Shown here one piece after another: positions 17,816 through 26,539 of a stretch of 64,000 nucleotides of DNA. The DNA is from Nostoc commune NIES-4072 (GTDB lineage Bacteria; Cyanobacteriota; Cyanobacteriia; Cyanobacteriales; Nostocaceae). Numbering within the stretch: position 1 is the stretch's first letter; each line of letters opens with the position of its first letter. The notes beneath the pieces are model-generated. The model ran no database searches, was not told the DNA's origin, and was given only the letters and a program-made list of their open reading frames with translations. The position numbers were made by a program, and so were the translations under genes. The stretch covers positions 3,200,756 to 3,264,755 of the forward strand of contig NZ_BDUD01000001.1 in the NCBI RefSeq assembly GCF_003113895.1, in the 5' to 3' direction.

Positions 17816-18955
17816 GTTTTTCCTGTTACTTTTGGTGATGTTGTTAAGAATCGAGTCATTACTAAATCAAGATTGATCTAGCAGTTCTAAATCCTTTTTT
17901 AGATTTAAGTGTTTCCTTCATTTGGTCGAGGTAACTTAAGTTTTCGACAATGAAATAGGGATTTTATATAGGTAACTACCCACAAAGAGAAATCAATATC
18001 TAAAATAAAACACACAATATTAATGTCTTATTTACAAGACAAATCTGGCTTTTCGATATTTTTACATATCCGAAAAACAACTGACTTAGTGTCAAAATTT
18101 TTCTATTTACTCTTGTCTAATTTTTTGCCATTTTAAGAGGGTTCTATACCTTCTTAGCTAGCTCTAATGATTTCTCAAAAAAGATTTTGTGAGCTATCTA
18201 GTACCTTATATAAGCATAATTTTAAAAGCTCTGTGCTTTGCACGTTGGCGCTTTTGTGGGTTTCCTTGGTGGGTTGAATAATTTTTCTTTTTTGGAGGTA
18301 GCGCACTTAACTAACTGTTTCAGCATGGTTAAAAGTTGATGTATAAAATAATATCTCCTAACAGTAAAATAATATTACCATGAGCTTGAGACATGCAACA
18401 CTATTGTGGACAGTTATCAAAGTTGTACACGGTGAATTATAACTACCTCTTGTTTAAATTTCATGGCAAATAGCTGAGAATCAAAATCAATTTACTTATA
18501 CGTTAGTAGTATTTTATAATCTAGTACTTTTGTTCTTAATATAGTTATATATGTTTTAAATATAACTTTGATTTACTAAGTATAAATTTTCTGATTTAGC
18601 AAGCTGTTGTTGCTATAGACCTTGTAAGCCAATACGCTTGGCTTTATGAAAAATTGTAGGTTGGGTTAAGCAAAGCATAATCCAACAAAGTCCCCGATCT
18701 GTTGGGTTTATTCCTCAACCAAACCCACGCAACTTAAGGTTTTTACACTAACCCAAGCGTATTACCTTCTAAGCGTCTAAGGTTCAGATATCCCAATAGA
18801 AACATTAAGTAGATCATTTGTCACAAAGAATTTAAATTTGTCCTGTAGGTAGAGGAACATCCTGAGCAAAGTTGATATATTTAGATGTTTAAGTAGTAAC
18901 AAATGTTTGACTACAATTAAGATATTAACTTGGTATTTTTACAAGCCCTAGCAGT
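17816..18955. other. AT-rich gene-free region with a palindromic repeat
   Basis: About 1.1 kb. No ORF with family-like features was found. At about 18655-18735 there is a palindromic repeat built on GTAGGTTGGGTTAAGCAAAG and GTTGGGTTTATTCCTCAACC, a common cyanobacterial dispersed element. The remainder is A/T-rich and featureless to my eye. Confidence 0.55.
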
Positions 18956-19384
18956 ATGAATGTGGAATTTTTTAACAGGATTCCTTTGATGCCTTTAGTA
19001 TTACTATGGCTGGCTTACACTCTCCTGGGATGGTATCTTGCTGCTCATCATATTATTTGGTTAGTAGGAGCTTTTGTCGCTGCTATGGTTATAGCTGTAG
19101 CGCGGAAAAGTATTTCTTGGTTAGAGCGTTTAGTTGAATTTGGGTCTAGAACTTTAGCTGTTATATTATTTTTGAGTATATCAATTGCTTTTGTAGCAAC
19201 TTGGTCGCTATTATTAAGGCTTTTTCTCATACCCCTAGCAACTACGCTTCTAGCTGATTTGGAAATGCGCTTTTCTGGCTTCGACAAGCCAGATTCATTT
19301 TGGGTTTTAACAGTCGTAGCAATATTAGGTTTGGTGATTGGCGAATTGATAGATATTTTACTTTTTCCCAGTAGCAGATACTAA
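18956..19384 (+). CDS. Small integral membrane protein
   Basis: 142 residues with about four hydrophobic segments (12-30, 33-49, 64-88 and 114-135) joined by short charged loops (ARKSISWLERLVEFGSR; DLEMRFSGFDKPDS). ATG 18956 is used, with only a weak purine stretch upstream. No conserved domain was recognised. It stands alone in an AT-rich region, so context gives no hint of its role. Confidence 0.55.
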   Translation: MNVEFFNRIPLMPLVLLWLAYTLLGWYLAAHHIIWLVGAFVAAMVIAVARKSISWLERLVEFGSRTLAVILFLSISIAFVATWSLLLRLFLIPLATTLLADLEMRFSGFDKPDSFWVLTVVAILGLVIGELIDILLFPSSRY

Positions 19385-19905
19385 AGGAATAAAGGTAAAA
19401 AAAGATTTTTGTTATTTAATCTGAAGTTTTAGGCGATCGCTGTCTCTAGCTATTTGATAAAACGAAGCACGATTACCTACTATTAGTCAATCATTCTCTA
19501 GACTAGTATAAATATCACTAAAGGAAGACGTTTTATTGAGTTAGATTTTCTAGCCTATTACCAGAATTAAGACAAGTTAATAATGTAAATACTTCTGAAA
19601 AAAATCAGAGGTAGATAGATGACATTAGGGGCTTAACAGTAAACTGGGGCATTGTTCCTTGTCTCACATTAAGTTGCTATTGTTATCAAAACCATAGATG
19701 TTGTCTAGCAATAGAAATTGGAACGATCGCTGTAGAGAGACTGCTCTGAATGTGGCGAGATGGATATTCCCGTTTGCAGGCATATCACTGAGGATTGTCA
19801 TTTTTGAGTCACATTTGTTTTGAACTATAGAGATATAGGTAAAACAGTGCAAAAAAAGATGAAACAAAGCGGCGAGTCCCCACTCAACACTAATAAGGAA
19901 TTAAT
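19385..19905. other. Leader region of the amino-acid permease gene
   Basis: 521 bases without a supported gene. The end carries AAGGA at 19894-19898 as ribosome binding site for the permease GTG. A 16-codon reading frame (ATG 19859, MKQSGESPLNTNKELM) ends in ATGTGA overlapping that GTG. Whether it is translated is unknown, and it lacks its own ribosome binding site. Confidence 0.4.
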
Positions 19906-21264
19906 GTGAGTAGACGTAAAGACTATAGTTTGCTTCAGCAGTCAGCAACAACAGAAGTGGCAGCACCTAAGCCATCGCTAAGATTACCAGACGCAGTGGC
20001 TCTGATTGTCGGTATTGTCATTGGGGCGGGGATTTTTGAAACCCCTGCTTTAGTGGCAAATCAAGCAGGGAGTGATATTGCTGTAATGCTTTTTTGGCTA
20101 ATTGGTGGTGTGGTATCTCTGATAGGAGCGCTGTGCTATGCAGAGTTAGCCACTGTCTATCCCGATGTTGGTGGTGCTTACTATTATTTGAAACGTGCAT
20201 TCGGGCAAAGAGTCGCCTTTTTATTTGCCTGGGCGCGCATGACAGTGATTCAAACTGGTTCCATTGCTCTGTTGGCATTTGTTTTTGGCGATTATGTTTC
20301 TCAGATATGGCGGCTAGGAACATTTTCGTCTTCTATCTATGCAGCCATAGCGATCGCACTTTTGACTGCTTTGAACATCATCGGTTTGCAGCAGGGTAAG
20401 TGGACACAAAACTTGCTGAGTGCTGCAAAAGTTCTGGGTTTGTTGCTGGTAGTAATTTTTGGGCTTACCGCCATTCCCAATTCTGCCGCCCCTGTGGAAT
20501 CTGCATCATCAGGAACGTGGGGATTGGCGATGGTGTTTGTGCTACTCTCTTACGGCGGTTGGAATGAAGCAGCTTACATCTCGGCAGAAATTCAAGATGG
20601 ACGACGTAATATTGTGCGATCGCTAATGTGGAGTATTGGCATCATAACTGCCATTTACTTACTCATCAATCTGGCTTACCTGCGGGGGTTGGGATTAGCA
20701 AACATGGCCCAGTCAGAAGCAGTAGCCGCAGATTTAATGCGCTCTCTTTGGGGCGAACCGGGAGCCTTGTTTATCAGTGTATTGATTGCGATCGCTACTT
20801 TAGGAGCAACCAACGCCACAATCTTTACCGGAGCGCGTACCAATTTCGCACTGGGACAGGATTTTTCGCTATTTGGTTTTATGGGACGCTGGCAACAACG
20901 TCCTAGTAGTCCTACCCATGCCTTATTATTGCAAGCTGCGATCACCTTAGCACTGATTTTTTTAGGCACGCTCACTCGCAAAGGCTTTGAAACAATGGTG
21001 GATTACACCGCCCCGATATTTTGGTTCTTCTTCTTGCTTTCCGGGATATCACTCTTAGTATTGCGAATCCGCGAACCCCACATAGTGCGCCCATTCCGCG
21101 TGCCATTTTATCCTTTCACACCATTACTCTTTTGTGCCGTCTGCGCTTACTTGCTTTATTCCAGCTTGGTTTATACAGGTGTGGGAGCAGTTGCAGGTGT
21201 TTTAGTTGTGGCAGCAGGTATCCCCCTGTTGTTCTGGAATAACTATCGCCAAGGTAGGACTTAA
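19906..21264 (+). CDS. APC-family amino-acid permease
   Basis: 452-residue secondary transporter with about 12 membrane helices starting at residue 27. The APC signature IVIGAGIFETPALVA (unwound helix 1, substrate carboxylate binding) and GALCYAELATVYPDVGGAYYYLKRAFG (helices 2-3) are clear. The substrate cannot be read from sequence; the cyanobacterial branch resembles general amino-acid or cationic amino-acid permeases. Start is GTG 19906 with AAGGA 8 bases upstream. Next gene (21401) is separated by about 135 bases. Confidence 0.88.
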   Translation: MSRRKDYSLLQQSATTEVAAPKPSLRLPDAVALIVGIVIGAGIFETPALVANQAGSDIAVMLFWLIGGVVSLIGALCYAELATVYPDVGGAYYYLKRAFGQRVAFLFAWARMTVIQTGSIALLAFVFGDYVSQIWRLGTFSSSIYAAIAIALLTALNIIGLQQGKWTQNLLSAAKVLGLLLVVIFGLTAIPNSAAPVESASSGTWGLAMVFVLLSYGGWNEAAYISAEIQDGRRNIVRSLMWSIGIITAIYLLINLAYLRGLGLANMAQSEAVAADLMRSLWGEPGALFISVLIAIATLGATNATIFTGARTNFALGQDFSLFGFMGRWQQRPSSPTHALLLQAAITLALIFLGTLTRKGFETMVDYTAPIFWFFFLLSGISLLVLRIREPHIVRPFRVPFYPFTPLLFCAVCAYLLYSSLVYTGVGAVAGVLVVAAGIPLLFWNNYRQGRT

Positions 21265-21400
21265 AAGACTTTCAATTAAAAAATCGAAAGATTTTGGATT
21301 TTGCAACCTAAGCCTCACACTATAAGTAATTCAAAATTCCATCACTATCAGTTGTTTTACTAACTACTAACCACAAGCTACTGAATCAAGGAGAAAATTG

Positions 21401-22060
21401 ATGAACTTCAAAAAAATTCTGTTTTTACTGGTTACAGGCGTTAGTATTACCAGCTTGGGAATTGCTGGATGTGCGCCGCAACAGCAAGATTTGGAAGCCG
21501 GGACACAACCTTCTACTTTAACAGGTCAGACCGAAACCGAAATACCAGCTGCGACAACTCCCACAACTCAACCACAAGAACGCCCTGGCGATGTTCCTTA
21601 TGTGCCTACGCCACAGCCAGTGGTAGATGCAATGTTGAAAGTGGCAAAAGTGGGTAAAAATGATCTGCTTTACGACCTTGGTAGCGGTGATGGCAGAATT
21701 GTTAATACTGCGGCACAAAAGTTTGGTACGCAGGGTTTTGGCATAGATATTGACCCCCAACGCATTAAAGAAGCTAATGAAAATGCCAAGAAGGCAGGAG
21801 TAAGCGATCGCGTGAAGTTTGTCCAACAAGACTTGTTCAAGACTGACTTTAGTAAAGCAACAGTAGTTACACTTTACTTGCTGCCTGAAATTAACCTCAA
21901 ACTTCGTCCCAAGCTATTGAGTGAACTCAAACCTGGTACTCGCATTGTCTCCCATGCCTTCGATATGGGCGACTGGAAACCAGACCAGACGCTGACTGTA
22001 GAGGGTAAAACTATTTACTATTGGGTAGTTCCTGACAAAGTGCCAGCAAATTTGCGCTAG
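21401..22060 (+). CDS. Lipoprotein SAM-dependent methyltransferase
   Basis: 219 residues. Starts with a lipoprotein signal peptide (KKILFLLVTGVSITSLGIAGC, lipobox IAGC with Cys near residue 25), then a Thr/Pro/Gln-rich spacer, then a Rossmann methyltransferase fold with motif I LLYDLGSGDGRIV and DIDPQRIKEA for adenosine binding, and TVVTLYLLPEINLKLRPKL as motif IV. An exported methyltransferase is unusual because SAM is cytoplasmic; similar predicted lipoproteins are, however, common in cyanobacteria. Start ATG 21401 with AAGGAG at 21388-21393. Confidence 0.8.
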   Translation: MNFKKILFLLVTGVSITSLGIAGCAPQQQDLEAGTQPSTLTGQTETEIPAATTPTTQPQERPGDVPYVPTPQPVVDAMLKVAKVGKNDLLYDLGSGDGRIVNTAAQKFGTQGFGIDIDPQRIKEANENAKKAGVSDRVKFVQQDLFKTDFSKATVVTLYLLPEINLKLRPKLLSELKPGTRIVSHAFDMGDWKPDQTLTVEGKTIYYWVVPDKVPANLR

Positions 22061-22391
22061 GGACTAATACCATTGCCCCTGAGATACCTCACCCTGGTTT
22101 TGCTTATGCAAAACCTGTGCTTTTCCTTACTAAGAAGAGAGATGTCCCATAGGGCACGGTGAGGTTTTAGAAGACTTTTAGGTAATCGTATAATTTGTGT
22201 TTACACCGTAGCTCTTTGCAAAGAATTGCTGTTAGGGATGAAATGTACTTCATGCAAACGAGAACCTTTATATTTTTAAATTACCTCTATTGGGGGTTGA
22301 CAACAGCAAGTTTAATACTAAAAAGAATAATCTAAAATCCAAAATTTTTTGACTGGTGCAAATTCAAGTAAGGGCAGCTTAGGCAGGAAAT
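22061..22391. other. Spacer with dispersed repeat
   Basis: 331 bases. From about 22090 to 22165 it carries an imperfect inverted repeat bounded by ACCTCACCCTG and CACGGTGAGGT, a dispersed cyanobacterial element. No gene or clear promoter was seen. Confidence 0.5.
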
Positions 22392-23201
22392 ATGATAGGG
22401 TTAAAAGGAAAGAATGCTTTAATTACAGGTGCAACTTCAGGTATTGGTCAGGCGATCGCTATCAGACTTGCTCAAGAAGGGTGCAACATCGCCATCAATT
22501 ACCGCAAAGACCCCGAAGCTGCGGCAGACACGGAAGAGATGGCATTGCAAAAAGCCTGCGGAAATATCGAAACTTGTGGTGTGAAGTCGCTACCGGTTCA
22601 GGGAGATGTCTCCCAAGAATCAGACATTGTTGAGATGGTTAACACCGTAGTCAAGGAATTTGGCAGTTTAGATATTCTAGTTAACAATGCTGGCATTCAA
22701 ACAGAAAGTCCATCCCACGAAGTTACCACAGCAGACTTTGACCGGGTAATTGCAGTCAATCTCCGGGGTGCTTATCTTTGCGCCCGTGAAACTATTAAAC
22801 ACCTCTTGTCTGTTAATCGTCCGGGGGTGATTATTAATATTTCCAGCGTTCACGAAATTATTCCGCGACCCATGTATATCAGTTATTCCATTAGCAAAGG
22901 CGGTATGGAAAACCTAACCAAAACTTTAGCATTGGAATATGCCAAGCAAGGTATTCGTGTCAACGCCATTGCCCCCGGAGCAACAGTCACGCCAATAAAT
23001 CAAGCCTGGATAGATGATCCTGAAAAAAAGGCGATCGTGGAAAGTCACATCCCAATGGGGCGTGCTGGCTCCTCAGAGGAGATGGCAGCCGCAGTAGCTT
23101 TTTTAGCTTCGGATGAAGCCGCCTACATCACCGGACAAACCCTATTCATAGATGGTGGATTGACTCTGTATGCTGACTTCCGAGAAAGCTGGTCAGCTTG
23201 A
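22392..23201 (+). CDS. Short-chain dehydrogenase, glucose 1-dehydrogenase type
   Basis: 269-residue classical SDR. Cofactor motif TGATSGIGQAIA at residues 12-23, NNAG near 90, catalytic Ser in INISSVHE, catalytic Tyr and Lys in YISYSISKGG, and the VNAIAPGATVTP segment. The family is commonly annotated as glucose 1-dehydrogenase, but the true substrate is not determined by sequence. ATG 22392 with AGGCAGGAAAT upstream. The next gene in the same direction is an invertase, which would fit sugar metabolism, but 305 bases of repeat DNA separate them. Confidence 0.85.
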   Translation: MIGLKGKNALITGATSGIGQAIAIRLAQEGCNIAINYRKDPEAAADTEEMALQKACGNIETCGVKSLPVQGDVSQESDIVEMVNTVVKEFGSLDILVNNAGIQTESPSHEVTTADFDRVIAVNLRGAYLCARETIKHLLSVNRPGVIINISSVHEIIPRPMYISYSISKGGMENLTKTLALEYAKQGIRVNAIAPGATVTPINQAWIDDPEKKAIVESHIPMGRAGSSEEMAAAVAFLASDEAAYITGQTLFIDGGLTLYADFRESWSA

Positions 23202-23506
23202 AAGAGAGGCAAGGGAGCAGGGAGCAGGGAGCAAGGGGGATAGAACAGAAAGGGGATTCGACGGTTGACCCAACTCTTGGAGAGGCTGCGCCAAAGGTAG
23301 AGCTACGTAAACACCCTGCCTATTGCCTTAGCTTTCCGTATGGTACGAGAACTACGCTTGGTTGTTGTGGGAGATTCAGACCTATATTCTGCTCTGCTCC
23401 ACAGCAGTTCTTGATGAAGTCATGTCCCCCTGCCTGTTCGTTGAAGTAAGGCTTGCGTACTTTCCACAATTGAGCCGATACATACCATTAGTGGAATTAA
23501 ACGCCC
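23202..23506. repeat. Heptamer repeats and dispersed repeat fragment
   Basis: GGGAGCA heptamers at about 23213-23235, then GAGAGGCTGCGCCAAAGGTAG at about 23280-23300, which shares 15 identical bases (GAGAGGCTGCGCCAA) with the repeat inside the UPF0182 gene at 26995-27025. An 83-codon frame spans this repeat but has no protein-like character. Confidence 0.6.
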
Positions 23507-24910
23507 ATGACTAGCGCGATCAATAAGAACAGTCTGCTCGAAGCAGAAGCCTGGGAATTGTTGGAAGAGTCGATAATTTATTACCAGGGAAAACCCATTG
23601 GTACTGTAGCCGCCAGAGATGCGGAGTCAGATGCACTCAATTATGATCAGTGCTTCCTCCGCGATTTTGTCCCTTCTGCCTTAGTGTTTCTCATGCACGG
23701 CAAAGCAGAGATTGTGCGTAACTTCTTAGTAGAAACACTGAAATTACAAAGTCATGAAAAGCAGATAGACTGCTTTGAACCAGGAGCGGGATTAATGCCT
23801 GCAAGTTTCAAAGTACATTCTAATGGGAATGAGGAATTTTTAGTCGCTGATTTTGGTGAACTGGCGATCGCTCGTGTTCCCCCAATTGATTCTTGTATGT
23901 GGTGGATTCTCTTGCTACGCGCTTATGAAAAAGCTACCGGCGATTTGACTCTAGCGCGTCAGCCAGATTTTCAAGCGGGAATCAAGTTAATTTTGGATCT
24001 TTGTTTGGTACATCGCTTTTCTATGTACCCAACAATGTTAGTTCCCGATGGCGCGTTTATGATTGACCGTCGCATGGGAGTCTACGAACATCCTCTAGAA
24101 ATTCAAGTATTATTCTATGCGTCTCTCAGGGCTGCTAGTGAATTGGTTTTACCAGATGGGGATGGTGATACCTACCTTAGCAAAGTCAATAGGCGATTGG
24201 GATCTTTGAAATATCATATCCGCAACTATTACTGGTTAGACCTGAAGCGATTGGGGGAAATTTATCGTTACAAGGATAACGAATTTGGTAAAGAAATTGT
24301 TAATAAATTCAACATCAACTCAGAATCAATCCCCACTTGGTTGACCGAGTGGTTGCCCGAAACTGGAGGATATTTAGCGGGAAATTTGGGGCCGGGACGG
24401 ATAGATTTTCGCTTTTTTGCTCTGGGAAATCTGATGGCAATCTTAGCTTCCTTAGCAAGTGAAAAAGAATCTCAAAGCATTATGAATTTATTTGCCCAAC
24501 GTTGGCAAGACTTGATCGGCTACATGCCTGTTAAAATCTGCTTTCCAGCAATGGAAGGTTTAGAGTGGAGAATTGTTACAGGATGTGATTCTAAAAACAG
24601 GGCTTGGTCTTATCACAACGGCGGTAACTGGCCCGTTTTACTGTGGTTATTTACTGCTGCGGCACTGAAAGCAGGTCGAACAGAACTTGCCCAAGCAGCG
24701 ATCGCCATTGCCGAAAGGCGTTTATTTAAGGATAAATTCCCAGAATACTACGATGGCAACAATGGTCGTTTGATTGGCAAAGAAGCTAGAACTTATCAAA
24801 CTTGGAGCATTGCCGGATTGCTAGCAGCCAAAAAGTTCGTAGAAAATCCAGAATACTTGGAATTAATCAGCTTTGCAGAGGGTCTTGAAGTCCCAGGCTG
24901 TAGCCTGTAA
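23507..24910 (+). CDS. Alkaline/neutral invertase, GH100
   Basis: 467 residues. Glycoside hydrolase family 100 enzyme that splits sucrose into glucose and fructose in the cytoplasm, important for sucrose use in filamentous cyanobacteria. Family landmarks: [18 protein letters not shown] (catalytic Asp region), [45 protein letters not shown], and [16 protein letters not shown] near the C-terminus. Length is normal. ATG 23507; the ribosome binding site is weak. Which of the two Nostoc invertases it corresponds to cannot be settled without comparison. Confidence 0.92.
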   Translation: MTSAINKNSLLEAEAWELLEESIIYYQGKPIGTVAARDAESDALNYDQCFLRDFVPSALVFLMHGKAEIVRNFLVETLKLQSHEKQIDCFEPGAGLMPASFKVHSNGNEEFLVADFGELAIARVPPIDSCMWWILLLRAYEKATGDLTLARQPDFQAGIKLILDLCLVHRFSMYPTMLVPDGAFMIDRRMGVYEHPLEIQVLFYASLRAASELVLPDGDGDTYLSKVNRRLGSLKYHIRNYYWLDLKRLGEIYRYKDNEFGKEIVNKFNINSESIPTWLTEWLPETGGYLAGNLGPGRIDFRFFALGNLMAILASLASEKESQSIMNLFAQRWQDLIGYMPVKICFPAMEGLEWRIVTGCDSKNRAWSYHNGGNWPVLLWLFTAAALKAGRTELAQAAIAIAERRLFKDKFPEYYDGNNGRLIGKEARTYQTWSIAGLLAAKKFVENPEYLELISFAEGLEVPGCSL

Positions 24911-25306
24911 GTACTGATTGCCCCCTAAAGCTCTAAAGAGAATATGATTTAGCTGTGTGATTATATAGGGTGTCTCTGCTAACTAGCTACACTGAAACAG
25001 CGATGCTTCACGGCAAGCCGCTTCTATACCAGAGGCTATGCATAGCTTGCTTCGACCGAGGAATATGGATCTAAGCCAAACTGTTAAAGTATAAGTGAAT
25101 AAATACCAAAGTTGTGCTAAGTAAAATCCTGATCAACAGATCGCAGCGATCGCATAGCCTCTTTTCTACCAGAGCCTGCCTCTGAATCCTCTTCTCAAAT
25201 ACCCGATAACTGATACACTATATAGTAAGAGGTATCTGAAGTGTCATACTTAGTAATATCACCAGATAGTCTTTGCATAATTAACACGTTTTAACGTGTA
25301 TAAACC
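24911..25306. other. Spacer ending in an operator-like palindrome
   Basis: 396 bases. It contains fragments of dispersed repeats (around 25000-25050 and 25135-25180, near a GCGATCGC-rich stretch) and ends with the ACACGTT-TT-AACGTGT palindrome listed separately. No coding region seen. Confidence 0.5.
25284..25299. promoter_or_regulatory. Perfect inverted repeat just before the 100-residue gene
   Basis: ACACGTT (25284-25290), TT spacer, AACGTGT (25293-25299), 7 bases before ATG 25307. Its position overlaps where the ribosome binding site or promoter downstream region should be. It could be an operator for a small DNA-binding protein or an RNA hairpin occluding translation. No ribosome binding site is otherwise visible. 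Confidence 0.45.
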
Positions 25307-25609
25307 ATGAAAAATACTTCAGATTTAATTTCAGAATTTGAACAACTATTCAGACAAAAATTGCAACTAAATAATTGTAAACTTAGAAAGAAAAGACAGG
25401 AGAATAATTATGAAATTATTACTCCAGCTAAAGACATTTTTTTGATGTATTGGTCTGAATTCCCAGATGTTAACTTAATATATCAAGCTGTAGGGGTACG
25501 CACTCAGCAGACTAGTGTTTATGAACGAGCTATCCGCTCCCACATTAGTTCTAGTCTGAGTAGTATTCAAGAGAATCCTAGCTCTGAATCACCATTATTG
25601 GTGAACTAA
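25307..25609 (+). CDS. Small protein of unknown function
   Basis: 100 residues. The first half is charged and helical (DLISEFEQLFRQKLQLNNCKLRKKR split over two helices), followed by a hydrophobic/aromatic segment (IFLMYWSEFPDVNLIYQAVGV) and a Ser-rich tail. No family was recognised. Its start lies directly behind a perfect 7+7 inverted repeat, and a hairpin follows at 25645-25678. The neighbour at 25714 is in the same direction and also unknown, so they may form a pair. Confidence 0.5.
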   Translation: MKNTSDLISEFEQLFRQKLQLNNCKLRKKRQENNYEIITPAKDIFLMYWSEFPDVNLIYQAVGVRTQQTSVYERAIRSHISSSLSSIQENPSSESPLLVN

Positions 25610-25644
25610 CTAATACTTAGATAACATAGAGAATATTTACTAAG

Positions 25645-25678
25645 CTCTCGCCAGTTTTTATCATATAACTGACGAGAG
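25645..25678. promoter_or_regulatory. Hairpin between two small unknown genes
   Basis: CTCTCGCCAGTT (25645-25656) pairs with AACTGACGAGAG (25667-25678), 11 of 12 pairs, 10-base loop. It is not followed by a T-run, so it may attenuate or protect the transcript rather than terminate it. Confidence 0.5.
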
Positions 25679-25713
25679 TTGATAACTAAAAATCTGTTGA
25701 TCGAGAGATAAAA

Positions 25714-26181
25714 ATGCAATCCGAAAAAAATCAAGATCAGCTAGATTATAAAACTTTGTTAGCCAATGCAAAGCAAGCCTTAAAAGTTGAATACCACAAA
25801 TCAGCTGCTTTAGCGTCCCAACTGCAAGCCGTAAAAACTCAGTTACAGCAAGTCCAGGCTGAAAACAAAACTCTTAGGGAGAGTGCTTATGAGGATGTAA
25901 TTAAGCACTTTGAGGCGCGGACTCAAGCAGCAGAAGCACTAGCACTAAAAACAGAAGTACGCCAAAGATTCCTTGAAGCCAGTGGTTGCAACGATGATCA
26001 GAGCTTCGAGACTCTATGGGATAGTATTAAAAATAAGATTCAGATCCAAGATGGTGAAGTGAGAATCGTTGCTCAAAATGGCACTCCTAAATTCACCTTA
26101 ACAGGCAGCATGATGACTTTGAGGGATTTTATTCAGTCCCTCAAACAAGACCCAATCTCTAAAAAGTTTTTCTCCAACTAA
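25714..26181 (+). CDS. Coiled-coil protein of unknown function
   Basis: 155 residues. Residues about 12-80 form a long predicted coiled coil (AALASQLQAVKTQLQQVQAE with heptad-spaced Leu/Ala). The C-terminal part (RQRFLEASGCNDDQSFETLW, then a beta-like QIQDGEVRIVAQNGTPKFTL and a RDFIQSLKQDP helix) is globular. The arrangement is reminiscent of phage scaffold or structural accessory proteins, but there are no phage genes nearby, so I make no functional claim. ATG 25714 with GAGAGAT upstream as weak ribosome binding site. Confidence 0.55.
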   Translation: MQSEKNQDQLDYKTLLANAKQALKVEYHKSAALASQLQAVKTQLQQVQAENKTLRESAYEDVIKHFEARTQAAEALALKTEVRQRFLEASGCNDDQSFETLWDSIKNKIQIQDGEVRIVAQNGTPKFTLTGSMMTLRDFIQSLKQDPISKKFFSN

Positions 26182-26238
26182 AGAGCCAAATTTCTGAAAG
26201 CCTCTCCCTAGAAGCTGACTAAAGATTGTCCAAGAAAG

Positions 26239-26421
26239 CTATTCATCTTCATCTCCTGGCGGTCGTTCGCTCTGGCTTTGTTGGGAATCCCACTCCAAAA
26301 TCATGCGTTCCAACATCTCAGACTGCGTACAGTTATTAACATCGGCGTACATTTTAATCAACTTCCTCACTTCAGGACTAATGTGGCGAATCTCTAGTTG
26401 GTTACTTTGTACCATGTCCAT
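26239..26421 (-). CDS. Small ribbon-helix-helix-like protein
   Basis: 60 residues. LEIRHISPEVRKLIKMYADV followed by NNCTQSEMLERMILEW has the short strand plus two-helix pattern of ribbon-helix-helix DNA-binding proteins; the tail is acidic. An in-frame ATG three residues in (26415) is an alternative start. There is no toxin beside it, so it may be a stand-alone regulator or an orphan antitoxin. Convergent with the coiled-coil gene at 25714-26181. Confidence 0.5.
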   Translation of the reverse strand: MDMVQSNQLEIRHISPEVRKLIKMYADVNNCTQSEMLERMILEWDSQQSQSERPPGDEDE

Positions 26422-26539
26422 TAGCTTTTAGTGTCTATTACTTTATGTTGACCCATTAAACTATGTCTGTTCCAATAAATTTTGTTAATGGCGATCGCTC
26501 ACTATTACCTGCTATGTAACTATTTAGCCTTAAAATCAC

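Noticed and set aside
19664..19867. 67-codon minus-strand frame upstream of the permease
   Set aside because: No ribosome binding site, no domain, and position in a leader region; likely chance.
23198..23449. 83-codon plus-strand frame after the short-chain dehydrogenase
   Set aside because: It spans heptamer and dispersed repeats, has low-complexity Gly/Arg-rich content at the start and no family resemblance.
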